From assembly GCF_050003625.1 (NCBI RefSeq), contig NC_134400.1, positions 44,564,557-44,628,556 on the forward strand: a DNA stretch of 64,000 nucleotides, given 5' to 3'. The notes beneath the pieces are model-generated. The model searched no databases. It was not told where the DNA came from and worked only from the letters and a program-made list of their open reading frames with translations. The stretch is from Haematobia irritans (lineage: Eukaryota; Arthropoda; Insecta; Diptera; Muscidae). Shown here in pieces: positions 20,400 to 33,734 of this stretch (the first letter of the stretch is position 1; every line of letters starts with the position of its first letter). The position numbers and the translations under genes are program-made.

Positions 20400-21672
20400 A
20401 ATAGTAGGTTATTCAATAAAACAAATGTATTAGTTATCCAAATATGCTAAAATTCTAGACTTGACCATTTCTATACTTAAGTTAGTGTCAACTAGATGAT
20501 AGATTGAATTAAAATTAATGCACATCCTACGAATAGGCTACACAGAAGCATAATTCGAACGTTGAAAATTAATGAAAAGAAACTGGTAATTCCTAGATGC
20601 CCTAAAAGGAACATTTATCCTAATCCTAGATATCAATTCAGAGCATGGAATGTCCCCACAAACTAGTCTATACATCATCATGGAGCTCAACATCGTCCGT
20701 CGGCTCCTAAGAGTAGGCAAATGAATCAGCCTCAATCTAGAAGTGTAAGGAGGAAGAACAAAATCACTGTTCCAATGAAGATGTCTCAGAGTGAACAACA
20801 AGAACTGCTTCTGAACCGATTTTATCTTATCAATGTAGACATCATACTGAGGATCCCAAACGATAGAACCATACTTCAGAATGGGTCTAACAAGGGCAGT
20901 AAAAAGCCTCTTGGTAACATAAGGGCCTGAAAACTCCTTCGCCCTACGCTTTATGAATCCTAGAACCCCAGATGTTTTACTAACCATCGAATTAATATGA
21001 TCATTGGAATTAAGCCTACGATCCATAAAAATGCCAATATCAACAAAAGAATCAACCTCCTCCAATAACGAGTCCCGTATACTATACCGAACATAAATAT
21101 ATCTAGACCTGAAGGAACGAATAAACTTGCGTTTCTTCAAGTTCAAATCCATTAGATTTACCCTACACCAAAGCTATCCAAATCATCCTGTAATAAATGC
21201 ACCCGACCAGAATTATCGAACGAGGAGAATAAATTAACATCATCAACATAAATAAAAATCCTAGAGTTTGTTTGAGTTTGAGCAGAGAGACATTCGGAGC
21301 AAAACTTCAGAATTATCCCAGGAATGTCATCTGGACCTCCACTGGTGGACGCCTTAACCCCACGCAAATACCCATACACAGACAGACTATCAAATAATGG
21401 ATTTGCCACTCGATCAAGCGATCTAATACAAATAGGGATATGAACCATCAGCATCATAAGTACCATTCCTATAAACAGATTCAAAATAGCCCGCGATACA
21501 GTCCGCAATGGACTGGTCCCCATAAAAGTCAACACCCTACCTCCGGATCTTCGATGGCCTAGTCTAAGACTTACGTTTCATCGTAACAAAATCATAAAAA
21601 GACCTCGGGTTACAATGAATGTCATTCCTAACCTTATCAATATAACGAACATAACACGCCATTGATTCCATA
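20400..21672 (-). mobile_element. Decayed LINE with internally deleted reverse transcriptase
   Basis: On the minus strand: NPRSFYDFVTMKR (~21600) between endonuclease and RT; GGPDDIPGIILKFCSECLS at the RT start; then a direct jump to RIFIYVDDVNLF, so the central RT blocks are deleted. The frame continues as FVDIGIFMDRRLNSNDHINS and LVRPILKYGSIVWDP to a stop at 20538, followed by a 3' UTR to ~20400. Stops near 21157 and in the upstream part make it non-functional. Confidence 0.8.
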
Positions 21673-21679
21673 TTATTAA

Positions 21680-24000
21680 ACTAGTATGTCACACATTTCA
21701 AAGAATTCTCTTCGAAGATATGCTTTTTTTTTGCCACCCGCAATTATCCCTCTGGAATTGAATTATCTCAAATATGAATCCTACATTCATAGTGTGCTAT
21801 GTCGACTTTGGATGTTTTTACAAATGGGTTCTTGGGTTCTCTACGGAAATATCTTTTCTAATATTTCTATTCCAATATGAGGAATGGTCATAACAGATAT
21901 GTCCTAAATGGATGTATATAGGGACCAATTATTGATTTTATACCATTTTATATACTTAGTTCTATTTTGTATATAAAATGCATTCTAGAAAATAATGTTC
22001 AATTATCTGGAGGAGTGTTTCCAGTTGTGATACTAATCACAACACAATTGTGGTAGATTCCGCAACTGTTCCGCAACATTAGACATAAGAATCATGTACT
22101 TGGTTTAATGATTTATTGTTTCCATTAATCTCTCGAAAATTTTGTTAAATTAACTTCATTCAAATAGAAAATGAGATAATCCTGAAAATCTCCGATTACT
22201 TTTGACTTAGTTTACTATGGTCTCGTGGTAGCGATATAATTCATTCAACAACATACTTCTCTCACAATAACAACTCATGCAACTCACAAATAAGCAATGT
22301 CACTTGCACCCATCATAAATGCAAAAATTCTCGTCGTTTAGTCTGAACTAAACTTTGCCTTAAGCCGGTCGTTGGTCATGTGAAAAGTCATACGTATGAT
22401 ATTCAAACGAAACCAACACATTTAGATGTTTTACCTTGTGAACTTAGTAAGAATATGTGAAATGTTGCATATCGCGATTAGGTAAAGGGCCAACAAATTG
22501 TCCTACGTTATAAGCGTGACGAATCATTTCATTGTTTGTTGTTTGAATTTCATGGCAGATAGGACTTATTTAATTTTTTCAACGCCTTTTGCGAATGCTA
22601 AGAGATTGCAAATGCAAATTTTATATAAAGAAAAATATAAATAATAAATATGATGGTTAGTATTGATTATACATAAAAAAATTCACTAAAATTTTTCCAA
22701 TTAAAATTTTAATTGAGTTTTAAAAAATATTCAATTAAAATTCAATTGATTCAACAAATGTTTTAACTGAAACAAAAAAATTAATATTATCAATTTTTTA
22801 ATTGACCTTCAATTAAGTTTTTAATTGATACTATCATTTCTGTGGTTGGACATTTTCAATTAAAAAATTAATTGGATCAATTAATTTCGTGATTGTATCA
22901 GAAACTTTTTTGTGTGTACGTAATCAAAGATAATAGTAATATGAAAAAATCGGTTTTAGTTTTATTTAAAAAAATGTATAAGAAGCTATTTACTGTTGGT
23001 GTCTCACAAAATATCAAACACCCAAAGGTTTTTTTAATCAAACAACTTTTTTAATTGATTAGCCCCATAAACATAATTTTTCTGAAATGCTGGTGGTATT
23101 CGAGACAAGTTAGATGGATTGAATATTTAATTTTATTTATCCCAATAATTTGTGCTATATGTTTGATTAATTGTGATGTTTTATTTCAGAAATTTAACCC
23201 AGTGACTACTCAACATGAATGAGAGTAAAACGAATCGTCAACGCATTCGAAACATTTTCGAATAAAAAAATACAAATGGAATTACTAATACGGAATTGAC
23301 TTTCATATGCAATTAGATATTTACTACCCCGTAAAAAAATGAATAAATCTTCAATATAACATCCATACTATAAAAATGTCATACTGAAGCTGGCCCAGTA
23401 ATTCAAAAATTTAGAAGATAATAAAACAAAAATCAAGGAATCTATTGAGAAAATCACGATAGTTGCTGAAAATTCTGCTCGTAACAGACAAGTAAATAAA
23501 GTCTCTAAAAAATACCATAAATTAACAAAAAAAAACAGAAAAAGAAAAAGAAACACAAATTAAAACCGTCTTCGAAGATTGTTTAACGATAAAGCCATGA
23601 AAGAATTTACGAAATTATTTACCTACTATATTTTTCTGCCATTTTTTACATTGTCTACACCAATCTAAACATTGTTTACAAAAGATTAATATTACCTTCG
23701 ACCGACTACTATACAACGCAAACTTTATATACAAATATATTTATTTATATATATATAAACCCCACGGAAAAGGGACACGATAACAACAACTAGGTCCTCA
23801 GTTCTTATTTTTGGATGAACGATCAATGACCATTATCGCTATCTATCCCCTTACAAGGCCTCGCAAATAAGCCATAACTTCCTTTTGGAAATTCATCGAA
23901 TCTTTTGAAATAATTCAAATTGGATCCCTTTGCCTTCTGCAAAATGCTAGGAGGATCCCTGTGCCATTGATACTTTACGCACTTTCGATTGGTTGAAGCA
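21680..24000. other. Upstream region of the MGAT4 gene
   Basis: About 2.3 kb of AT-rich sequence with no convincing exon, repeat family or promoter motif that I can name. A TATATATATATA run at 23747-23756 is too generic to call a TATA box. Confidence 0.4.
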
Positions 24001-24032
24001 AATGATAACGCAAGCGAATTTGGAAAACGAAA

Positions 24033-25905
24033 ATGTTTAAATTACGTCAACGAAGCTGTCTTTTGTTAACTTTAGTACTTATTTTATTGCCATGTATTAT
24101 TGTACTAATGATAATGGGTCCAGAATTATCCACCGAACAGTCGCTGTCTCAGCGTCTAGGTGAATGTCATATGCGTTTGCAATATTTGGAGTCAATGTAC
24201 CGGACGCGCCAAGAAGATTTAGCCTTGCTGTCGCAGTATTTAATATTATTACAAAATACCAGTAATGGGGTCACAGCCTTACCTGGTGGGTCATCATCCA
24301 TAGCTGGTTCCTCGTCATTTTTGGATAAGAACTCTTCAAGTCTGCTTAATACGCCACAAGCTCCTAGCTCATTATTAGATGGCCTCTCGGCAGAGGCACG
24401 ACAGATATTACGCAATGCCTCGCAATTGCATTCGCAACAAATGCATTTGTCTGCTTCATCCAATGTACGTTTACCCACAGCCTATCATTTTTTGCCATAC
24501 CTAGCCGATGATCCCAATTCATTGCGACCCGCTCTACTGCGTTCCCATGGACGTACGGATGTTAGTATTGTTTTGGGTATACCTACAGTTATGCGGGAAA
24601 AACAATCCTATCTCTTGGGAACACTACACAACCTCATTGAGAATATGAATGAGGAGGAGCAAAATGAAACTTTAATTATTGTCTATATTGGAGAGAGTGA
24701 TGCGGAAAGTGTTCAGCAGATAGCAAAAACTGTTGAGGTGGCTTTTGAACCCTATTTGGAATGTGGTTTGATTGAGATAATAGCACCATCACCCTCATAT
24801 TATCCCAATTTTGATAGGCTACGGATAACACTGAACGACTCATTGGAGAGAGTTAAATGGAGGAGCAAACAGAATTTAGATTTTGCATATCTAATGGCTT
24901 ATGCACAGACTAAAGGTAAGTTAAAGTTATTTTTTTTTTACTTATTGCACATCATAATCTGACCTTTTAACGAACAAATGTACATCTTGGTGAGTTTTCT
25001 CGTTTTGTCCTCCTTTTACAGGTACATTCTATGTCCAATTGGAGGATGATATATTGGCCAAACGACATTTTATAACAACCATGAAAAAGTTTGCTATAAC
25101 AAAAAGTGCTTTGACCAAACCAGATCAACCGCCATGGTTTCTCTTGGATTTTTGTCAATTGGGATTCATAGGAAAAATGTTCAAGTCTGCCGAGCTACCT
25201 TATCTGATAACATATTTTCAAATGTTCTACAATGACAAACCGGTCGATTGGTTACTTGCCTATTTCATGGAGTCCAAAGTATGCCGCAATGATCAAGATC
25301 AAAAACACTGCAATCAAGAAAAGGCCAAATACTGGCTCCATTATAGACCTTCACTTTTCCAGCATATAGGCACAAGCTCGTCGCTCAAAGGTAAGGTGCA
25401 AAAGCTAAAGGACAAACAATTTGGTTCCAAAGTACCCTCGTTTTATGCCCACAATCATAATCCACCGGCCGTTGTGAAAACCAATATAGCGCCATATAAG
25501 AATTATCAACTGAAACGAGCTTATCGTGGTGAAACCTATTTCTGGGGCCTTTTGCCCCAGCCTGGTGATCAAGTGCAATTCACTTTCGATAAAGCGACTA
25601 TTCTCAAACATTATCTATTTAGAAGTGGTAATTCGGAGCATCCTTCTGATCGTTTCTACAATACCACAGTGGAAGTTCTACCCGCCGATACATTGAGTGA
25701 AAGTTCACCCGTCTGGAGTTTTTACAACTCTACCAATGATGGTTATCTAATTATAGGTGCTTTTGACAATATGGGTGTTGCCGAGGGATCAATAGATTCG
25801 AAAATTGGAGCCATTAAAGAAATACGCCTTCATGTCCATGGAGACAGTGAAAATTGGGCTTTGTTGAGTGAAATTGATCTACAGGCCGAAGGTAATAAAA
25901 GATGA
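24033..25905 (+). CDS. Alpha-1,3-mannosyl-glycoprotein 4-beta-N-acetylglucosaminyltransferase (MGAT4-type)
   Basis: Golgi type II enzyme that adds a beta-1,4-GlcNAc branch to the alpha-1,3 mannose arm of N-glycans. Two exons, 24033-24915 and 25022-25905, join at GT-AG sites (AAAG|GTAAGT, TTACAG|GTACAT) to give 588 residues, close to the family length. Residues ~9-29 are a strongly hydrophobic signal anchor after a basic start (MFKLRQR). A short stem with a leucine-rich coiled stretch (LGECHMRLQYLESMY) and a Ser-rich linker follow. The catalytic domain starts near YHFLPYL. The nucleotide-binding acidic motif is LEDD at 301-304, preceded by TKGTFYVQ across the splice junction; PPWFLLDFCQLGFIGKMF is a family signature. 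The C-terminus (GNKR) lies at a possible splice donor, so an alternative last exon cannot be excluded. The start is the first Met before the anchor. Confidence 0.93.
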
Positions 25906-27855
25906 TGGATTTATGATGAAACGGAAACAAAACCTAAACAAAATATTCTTTCTATGTAATGTACGTCTCCTAATATCTTGGTGTGTATTATTTATTGTTT
26001 TAATGCCAACTATGACGAGATACTGATGACTATTACCTACAATACTATATGGAATTGTTATACATTATAACAGAGCATTTGAAAAGTTCTCGGTCAGGAA
26101 CATAGAAAGAGGTAATATCATTAAAACCATATGATTTTTAATTAGCCCTAACCTCTAGAATACGCGTTTATGAAGAATAGAGGTGATATTGGTTGCTCCC
26201 TTCCATCTATTTCTCTTTCTTTGAACAAAGTAATAAATTTTTTATTAACAGTTGAAATGAAAAACCGAATATATAGAGAGTTCATTATTAAAAGATATTA
26301 TCTTTATCTAAAAAAGGATCATTTTGAGACTCTTCTACCTGCAAGTACACCATTATTAGGCCAACTGCAAAGGCAATAAAGTTCACAGGTCAACTCAGCA
26401 AACCGATAAGCACACCAATAGCTGCGGGCTTACTAGATATAGCACCAATTCGAATTTACCCATATGACTGGCCTCAAACAAACTCCTCGATAAGCGGAAA
26501 CAATCGCCAATATCCACTGGGTAATCCAATTCACGGGGGCAAGGTGAAAACACAACATTATCATCTGTTCTCATAATTTGAACTTTGCGAAAGTGGTTCA
26601 TTGAGACCGACAAGAACGTTGTGCTTGGATATGCAATGACTCAGATATAAGGTTTCATTCGTAGAGCTAAACATTTCGAATATATGTCATAGCACCAATC
26701 CGTGTAAAATGCATGATAGAAATACAGATCCAGAAATTCGAGAAAATCATAACTGACCCTAACTCCCACTTACTTTACGCACACGAGTAACCTCAACGTC
26801 GACATGCAACCATAGCTCTTTCAACATTTTCCTAGATAGATGCTCCTATACAAGTGTGCCAATGGAATGACATCTGCAAAATGCCAATCAGATTATAATA
26901 AACAAATACAATAATTTAATGATCGACTGCCTTGATACCAGAGGAACACAACATAAATTTGAGGATTATCACTTCAGTTCCTCCAGGCTGCTACAGAAAC
27001 AACAACTTGATCGCCGAAACTGAGTTTGCAATAATTCTTAAACTAATGATCCGACAACTGTCAAATTTATACACACGACTTTAAAAGGTTAGGGCTAACT
27101 AAACTAAAACTAAAAATTATTTCTATTCAATAGCACTACTACCAATCTATTTGACAGCCCGGGGACTTTTCAACTGACCTGTAAAGCTACTCAAAGATGT
27201 TTACTGTCGAAATGTTTTTGATTTTCCTTTACAATTTATATTATCAAAACAAATGTACATCAATGTCCCATACTCCACAGACATTTTTATTGCAATGCGA
27301 AAAGCTATACTTTCATATTACCGATTTTAATTTTTGTACCTAAATTTATTTGGTTACAATAAACAAAGATTGCAATAATTTTGTCTCGAATAAGAAAAAT
27401 GCTCGATCAAGAGAAAATATCAAAATTTGCTATTACGATTACTAGCTCATAGGACATCAGCTTTTCTTCACAAATTTTACACAATATACAAAGAGGAATT
27501 GAACAAATATTTTTAATTAAAGACAAAGTGAGGAAATTGTATGTTTTCTAACAAATTATTGCTTGCTTGTTTAGTCTTCGATAAATTTCGTTATTTTATG
27601 ATAGTTTTCTTTAGGCTTTTTTGGTCTATTTTATAGCTATTAAGGTGCAAGGTTAAATACTTTATTTATTCATTCTCATCTTTTAGTTTAATTAGTTCCG
27701 ATTTAGTTCAGTTTTTTAGGAGCTGTACCATTTTTCATACACATTATTTGTCCATGGTATTACAAATTTATATAATAAGACCTGTTAAATTGAGGGATGC
27801 TCTGATTGTAGAGCCAGCTTTGTGTCATTTAATAATGACATACATAAAACTAGGT
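25906..27855. other. Downstream of MGAT4, intergenic
   Basis: An AATAAA at 26375-26380, about 470 bp after the stop, could serve as poly(A) signal; another AATAAA-type site is near 27358. No other gene or repeat family was recognised. The open frame at 26170-26379 lies in the presumed 3' UTR. Confidence 0.4.
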
Positions 27856-27860
27856 AGGGA

Positions 27861-28172
27861 ACCACCGTGGTGCAATGGTTAGCATGCCCGCCTTGCATAC
27901 ACAAGGTCGTGGGTTCGATTCCTGCTACGACCGAACACCAAAATGTTTTTCAGCGGTGGATTATCCCACCTCAGTAATGCTGGTGACATTTCTGAGGGTT
28001 TCAAAGTTTCTCTAAGTGGTTTCACTGGAATGTGGAACGCCGTTCGGACTCGGCTATAAAAAGGAGGTCCCTTGTCATTGAGCTTAACATGGAATCGGGC
28101 AGCACTCAGTGATAAGAGTGAAGTTCACCACTGTGGTATCACAATGGACTGAATAGTCTAAGTGAGACTGTC
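27861..28172 (+). mobile_element. tRNA-derived SINE, near full length
   Basis: The head GTGGTGCAATGGTTAGCATG matches a pol III A box region, and GGTTCGATTCC at 27914-27924 is an exact B box (consensus GGTTCGANTCC), the internal promoter of tRNA genes and tRNA-derived SINEs. A ~200-bp body follows (AACGCCGTTCGGACTCGGCT), then the 3' end ATCACAATGGACTGAATAGT that is shared with a LINE. The terminal part after GTGAGA is shortened. Other copies: 18412, 34815 and 55303. Confidence 0.88.
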
Positions 28173-28831
28173 AACTTTATTTTCCCGCCGGAGCAATGGA
28201 CTTGCTTTTGCGGCTTTTCGAAAAATTTTTTCTTCAAGTTTAACCTAAAAATTTGATATGGAAACATTAAAAACTGTCGCCATCTATTTTTACTTTTTTC
28301 GTTTGAGTGATCTTTTTATGAAAAGAGTCGAAGAAGTCGACTTTAGTTTAAACTTTTTCAATATTTGGAATTGAAAAGTAAATGGAATAAATTCAATAAA
28401 TCAGATCAGTGTCTTAGTACATTAAGCAAACTTGATTCCTCAAAATATCCTTATTAGACAAAATTTTGATTTTCGTTCAAACCATTGGAAAAATCTAAAG
28501 TCCGAAGCAGAATAAAATGCTAAGGGTACAAAATATTACTGAAGTGGATCAAATAACTCAACTACAAAAATCTTAAATAGATAATAACTATTTGTTATGG
28601 CTCGAATGTTGTTTTTTCTACATGTGTTTTTTTGTATTTAATGTATTCAGCTCTCTATTTATTAAGATATTATTTTTGTTTTATTATTATTATTATATAT
28701 TTTTGTTTTAAATTGTATTGTATACATGTTACCTTTAAATTTTAAAACTATTTTTTACACAATATTTTTTGTATCTGTTTTTAAGAGAATTATTAGAGGT
28801 GTTTATTTTTTTGTATAATAAAAAGAATCTG

Positions 28832-29139
28832 TAGGCTTGTTTTCTTTTAGCACTGGAAAATCTAGCCGCGAGCAAATAAAGGAAAACACAATACTCGTTT
28901 ACCTCCAAAAATTTACAAAATTGAACGATAATCACAGGAAGCAAACGAAATCATATTTTTGTAGTGGATTAATTGTTCAAATAGTACAATAGAAGATATT
29001 ATAGCTGGGATGATTTGTTATGACACCTTACTACTTATAAACAAATATCAATTATCGATTTATTCAAATTCCATATGGTAATGCTACCGATATTTGTACT
29101 AATGAGATATTCTCCAGAACTAAAAGAAAACAGGCCTTA
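28832..29139. mobile_element. Short TIR element, GGGCTGTTTTCTTTTAGCAC family
   Basis: The left end GGCTTGTTTTCTTTTAGCAC and the right end AACTAAAAGAAAACAGGCC are inverted relatives, flanked by TA-like dinucleotides. A larger member of the family is at 61479-62541. The interior is AT-rich with no coding frame. Confidence 0.65.
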
Positions 29140-30480
29140 TATTATGTACTGTGATTTGTTATATAATTTTAGATATTAAAATGAGTACTATTTTTCGTAG
29201 TACATACACACACACCACACACAAGTTATATAAACCTTTACAAATAAACAACAAATCTCATCCCTATTATTTTTATAAGCTATATGCCATAAATATAACG
29301 CCAAGTTGTATAAAAACGACAAGTTTATGTAAACTAATTAAGCAACAATTTAAATATATTTCTAAAGGCCAAAAAACGTAAAACCTATTGTTTGCAATTA
29401 GACTGCTTTTATTTAACTTTTTTAAAGTGTGTAAATTAAGCCGGAAGAAAGAAGAGAAACCCCGTAAGAATTTCAAGAAAAAAATTACCATTGGTATGCT
29501 AATTAATTCTTTTAATATTGTGAAAAAAAAATAAAAAGAACATAATTGTTTGTTTAGTGTTTAAAACTAAAGCAGCAATTATAAAATGGAAAACAAAACG
29601 GCGTTCATAATTTAGTAATTATCGAGAGAACCAAAAACACAATTTTTAAATGTAAATTTTTAGAAGTATTTTTTTCATGATTGTAGTTGTGTAACAAAAC
29701 GGAATAAAACTAATAAGAAACATAACAGCAAATTAGAAAATTGTGTGAAAATAAAAAAGAATTTAAATAAATAATTTCCAAAAAAATCAAAACTTGTTTT
29801 TTCATAAATCTTTTTCTTTTATGTAATATCAAGGTTTCCCTCGGTTAGTAGGGTAAAATTTGCGGGGGAAGGGTTTGTCACAAAAAATTTAATATTTTAG
29901 CAACCCGAGTAGGGAAAGGACGTTTGGTTTATTTTAGAAATAGAAAAAACCAAAATATGTTACCTTTGCCGAAAAGGACTATAATTCGTAATCACCCCCC
30001 ACAAATTGAAAATTCCATACAAATCCTTCAAAAACTATATATATGCTATAGGAAATTTTATTTAATTACCTGAGCTTTAGAAAATATATAAAATTTTGTC
30101 AATATTTCCTTATTTTCAAAATTTATTTACTATAGGATTTTTTTACTACTTGTTTTTGGAAGAGTAAGTCAGTCTTTTTGTCTTGGAAATATCATTTGTG
30201 TAATTTTTGTAAGGTGCGCACAAAGATAAGTTGCGTTTCTAGAAATAGTGCTCATGTTTTCAAAAAAAGTTAATATCCCATTTTTCTCACGAAGCTTAAC
30301 AGTTTAGTCATTGACAATCTCTGTCTCACACTTATTCATTATTTTTTTAGAAATGTGCATTGAGGATTTTGCTAGATTTTTAAGTTTTTTTTTATAGTTT
30401 TAGAATTTTTCGTGTTAGTGCCTTAGCAATTTTTGATGTATGTAATTTATATTTTAAATCTCATTATTGCTCTACTTTAT
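29140..30480. other. AT-rich intergenic DNA
   Basis: Only short low-complexity frames appear. The last ~100 bp may be the 3' UTR of the LINE tail at 30490. Confidence 0.5.
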
Positions 30481-30489
30481 ATATCTATC

Positions 30490-30537
30490 AACATATGGCC
30501 CATAAGGGCTCAGTTTGATTAAATAAATAAATAATAA
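30490..30537 (+). repeat. Probable LINE 3' terminus with (AAAT)n tail
   Basis: GGCCCATAAGGGCTCAGTTT is followed by TTAAATAAATAAATAATAAT, a layout like the 3' end of the LINE at 9322. No RT sequence was recognised upstream, so this would be a severely truncated copy. Confidence 0.45.
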
Positions 30538-30835
30538 TTGTCAATATGGGGATTTGGCCTAACACCCACGTCTATTATTCCTCGGATTCCGATGTCCTCT
30601 CTCCATGGTGGTGTTGGATGGTCCAGACACTACTTCTGTGGGCCATGCCCATTGCCCTTGGGAGTGAACTCCACATTATCTGTTATAAGCCGTGGTAATG
30701 GCGGGATTTCATCTTCGCCATCATCCGGTATATGAATTACCGAGACCGTGGTCAAGAGCGTTGGAGGGGTTGGTGGCTGTCCTCGTGGTGTGTTATCGGT
30801 TCATTGGAATCCGTGGATAGTTCAATCATTCCGCT

Positions 30836-32290
30836 ATGACGGGTGATATGAGACAAGGCAGAGGTCGCACTGGGTTATTGTGGCTTGCCAGCATAACCGA
30901 GGTCATTGCGGGCCCAGCGGTGTGCCACAGCCCGAGGAATACTCTGTGCCGATCGGGGACAGTGGGTGCAAAAGATGATGAAAAGAAAGAGAAGACCGAT
31001 AAACATTCTACAAATGTCACCATACAATCAGTTGAAAATGATGACGACGAATTAAACAAAATATAAAAAAATAAACAAAAATTCAACCTTATAACTAACA
31101 TGGAATCCCAAAATCGAGACGAGTTGGTAGCAGAATGGAGGAAAGAAGGAATAAGAAAATTATTCGGAAGATACGGAAAAGTATAATGGATTCAGAGCAA
31201 ATCGATAGTAAAAATTTACTAAAAGAGACAAGAAAATCTTGGGAAGTACAAATCGAAGAAATCAATGACTTGTACTGGGATTTAATGACGAATCATACAG
31301 GGTTCTATGAAGATATCAACCAGGAGGTTGAGGCGTTGAAGAACCTTTACGTGCAAAATAAATCTACGCTCATATGGGAATTAGAGAAGCATGAAGAAAG
31401 GTGTAAGGAAGGAATTTGGAAATCGCATCACTCTCCTTTGCGCCTGCAGGTCCTCACTTCGGAGGAAATGTCCCAATCGTATACATCCGAAGAAGCAACG
31501 CCTAATGTAATTTCCTCGAATTGGGACGAATTAAAAAAAAAAAACATAAACACAAATAATTAAAAAATAGCAACAATCTCCTTTGCGCCTGCAGGTCCTA
31601 ACTTCGGAGGAAATATGGCGTGTGTGACGGCCCAATCGTATGCATCCGAAGAAACAACGCCTACTGCAATTTCCTCGAATTGGGAGGAATTCAAGAAAAA
31701 GTTTGAAGTTGAAGTTATGAAGGATGTATCGGACGATGATGCAGAGAAGGAAGAGAAGTCCCATGAACATGCCACAAATGTCAACCTAGAATCAGTTGAA
31801 AATGATGTCATAGGTGATGAGGACAAATATATCAGGCTCGAAGGACCATGTACAATTAATTTTCATTGACAACAATTGCATTATTCATTTGGAATCCAAG
31901 CGAAAAAGTACGTTTTTTGATTTGAGATCTCAATTGGAGCACACTGCAATTGTTGTCAATGACAATTGTAGGGCTGTCATTGTTGCCTCGCTGCCTTCTG
32001 AAGTCCCAGGTTCACAGATACTTCAAGGCCGTACAGGTTACGTTGTTGCCAATGCGCCTTAAAGTTTGACTTGGTTTTGGGTGGGGTTCCTTCTGGGTTT
32101 ATATCATTTTTACCTAGAAGACAGAAAGATGGAATAACCACTTTTTCTACGTGTTTAGACTCGTTTTTGGTGAGTAGAACTACGTCGTCTTTTCGCTGCG
32201 ATGTGTTGTACCGATTTCGTCCTCGGAGCCTGACGAACACAAATGTTGGGAAGCTCAGAACTTTTGGGGCAAGTTCTGCAGAGAATTGGT
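30836..32290 (+). other. Cluster of acidic open frames, possibly a decayed retroelement
   Basis: Consecutive frames at 30836-31066, 31135-31563, 31615-31869 and 31814-32062 are rich in Glu/Lys/Asp. A ~110-bp segment occurs twice (around 31429-31530 and 31566-31690), sharing CTCCTTTGCGCCTGCAGGTC, ACTTCGGAGGAAAT and ATTTCCTCGAATTGGG. SVENDVIGDE near 31793 resembles SVENDDDELN near 31033, so the units are repeats of one coding module. A frame starting MESQNRDELVAEWRKEG at 31100 stops early. The fragments could be gag- or env-like pieces of an LTR-type element; I saw no protease, RT or LTR to prove it. Confidence 0.4.
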
Positions 32291-32299
32291 AGATTTTTT

Positions 32300-33730
32300 C
32301 CCCATTTATTTAAGCTATTCAAAGCCTTTAAAGGGCCATTTTAACGATTTCCTTCGATAGATGATGCTGATCGCATCCTGATCATTGTAAATACATCTCG
32401 TATTTTCGACGTTTTATTCTTTGGGCTTTGCTTAGTGTTTCGTGCCAGATTACGGCAGCATGTCGTAGTTTAAAAGGACGATCGCTCCTCATCACGATGC
32501 TGTGCGTCGCCGCAGTGAACGCACTTTTTATATCTCGGAACATCCTCACTCAGGAAGCGTTGATTTCGTTTTTGGTCGGCTGGTAAATGTGTCTGTGCCC
32601 TAAGAGGTTTCCGTTGTTATTCTTAGGCAGAGCAGCCCCACACTGTGTCTCTGGATGAATCACCTAACGTGACATTTGCTAGGTAAGGCGTTCAACTGCC
32701 CAATTCTTCTAGTATTTGTGCAAACTCACTGAGAAGCTGCCTGTAGCACCTGAATCCAGAGAATTTTGTTGTCAATATATCAATGAGTGGGTTTTGACTA
32801 CAAAGTAGCTAATGAAATGTTGCGAATATAAAGGAGACATTTTTTGTTATTTCAAATAAAAAAAAATATATGAAAGTAATTAAAAAAAATAAAAATTCTA
32901 TCACGTAAATGATAATATGTATCAATCACCAACGACAAACCAATTCATCCAATTGAAAAATTAGTTGGCGGTGTGGGTATATCCTCAGCTGCAATATAGG
33001 TATCCAACTAATGGTTGGAGGCTATCGAACACAATCTGCGGGATAGGACACTTGACTGGCAGATAGACACAACAAAATAGTTCTAAAGAACAACATCCTT
33101 ATGGACGGATAAGACTTACCTATTTTTGTGATATCGGCGATTGTAATACAGTTTTGTTACAAAAAAAATCTAAAATGTACCTATTCTTTCCTTCCTAGTG
33201 GGTTCACTTCTTCGTGAGTGTAGAATAATACTTGCATAAGGAAAATATTTTTTATTTTGTTTTATTCGTAAAGATATTCGTATGTATATATAATGGTACT
33301 AAATATGCCAATCCAATGGGAAATACATAGGCATTTATGAATATTTATGTAATAATTATATTATTGAAACGATATTCATATATAGATAGAGATTTTTTCT
33401 TATGTTTTTTTTTAATGTTTTATGTTCGTAATATGTGGAATATGTATATAATTTATTTTTTTTTTAACTTGTAGATGAATTTGGGAAATTGCCATTGAAA
33501 TTTAATAGACTATACGTGAATAATAATAAAAGTTATAATTGATAATAGTATTTTTTAGTAAAAACATAAAAAAAACAATAGATACACGATTACATAGCTG
33601 TTATCGTATAAGAGCCTTTAAAAGGATTTCTTGTCTGTTTTCCGTCTGTCCTTCACGGTACACATATAAAACGGGTTTACTTTAAGTCAGTGGTTTATAT
33701 AAACTGTTGGTCCTGTTTGAATCAACTTCA
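32300..33730. other. Intergenic between the acidic-frame cluster and myopic
   Basis: No recognisable gene. The final ~300 bp before 33735 would be the myopic 3' UTR; TTTATT on the plus strand near 33454 gives an AATAAA on the minus strand. Confidence 0.4.
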
Positions 33731-33734
33731 ATTA

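Noticed and set aside
23747..23760. TATA box for MGAT4
   Set aside because: A TATATATATA run in an AT-rich region 270 bp from the start codon is not evidence for a promoter.
27880..27930. Possible genuine tRNA gene
   Set aside because: A and B boxes are present, but the sequence does not fold into a full cloverleaf by eye and is followed by the SINE body found in other copies.
31814..32062. Retroviral-type env gene
   Set aside because: A short frame resembles such proteins only vaguely; no LTRs, RT or membrane segment support it, so it is kept as an unknown cluster.
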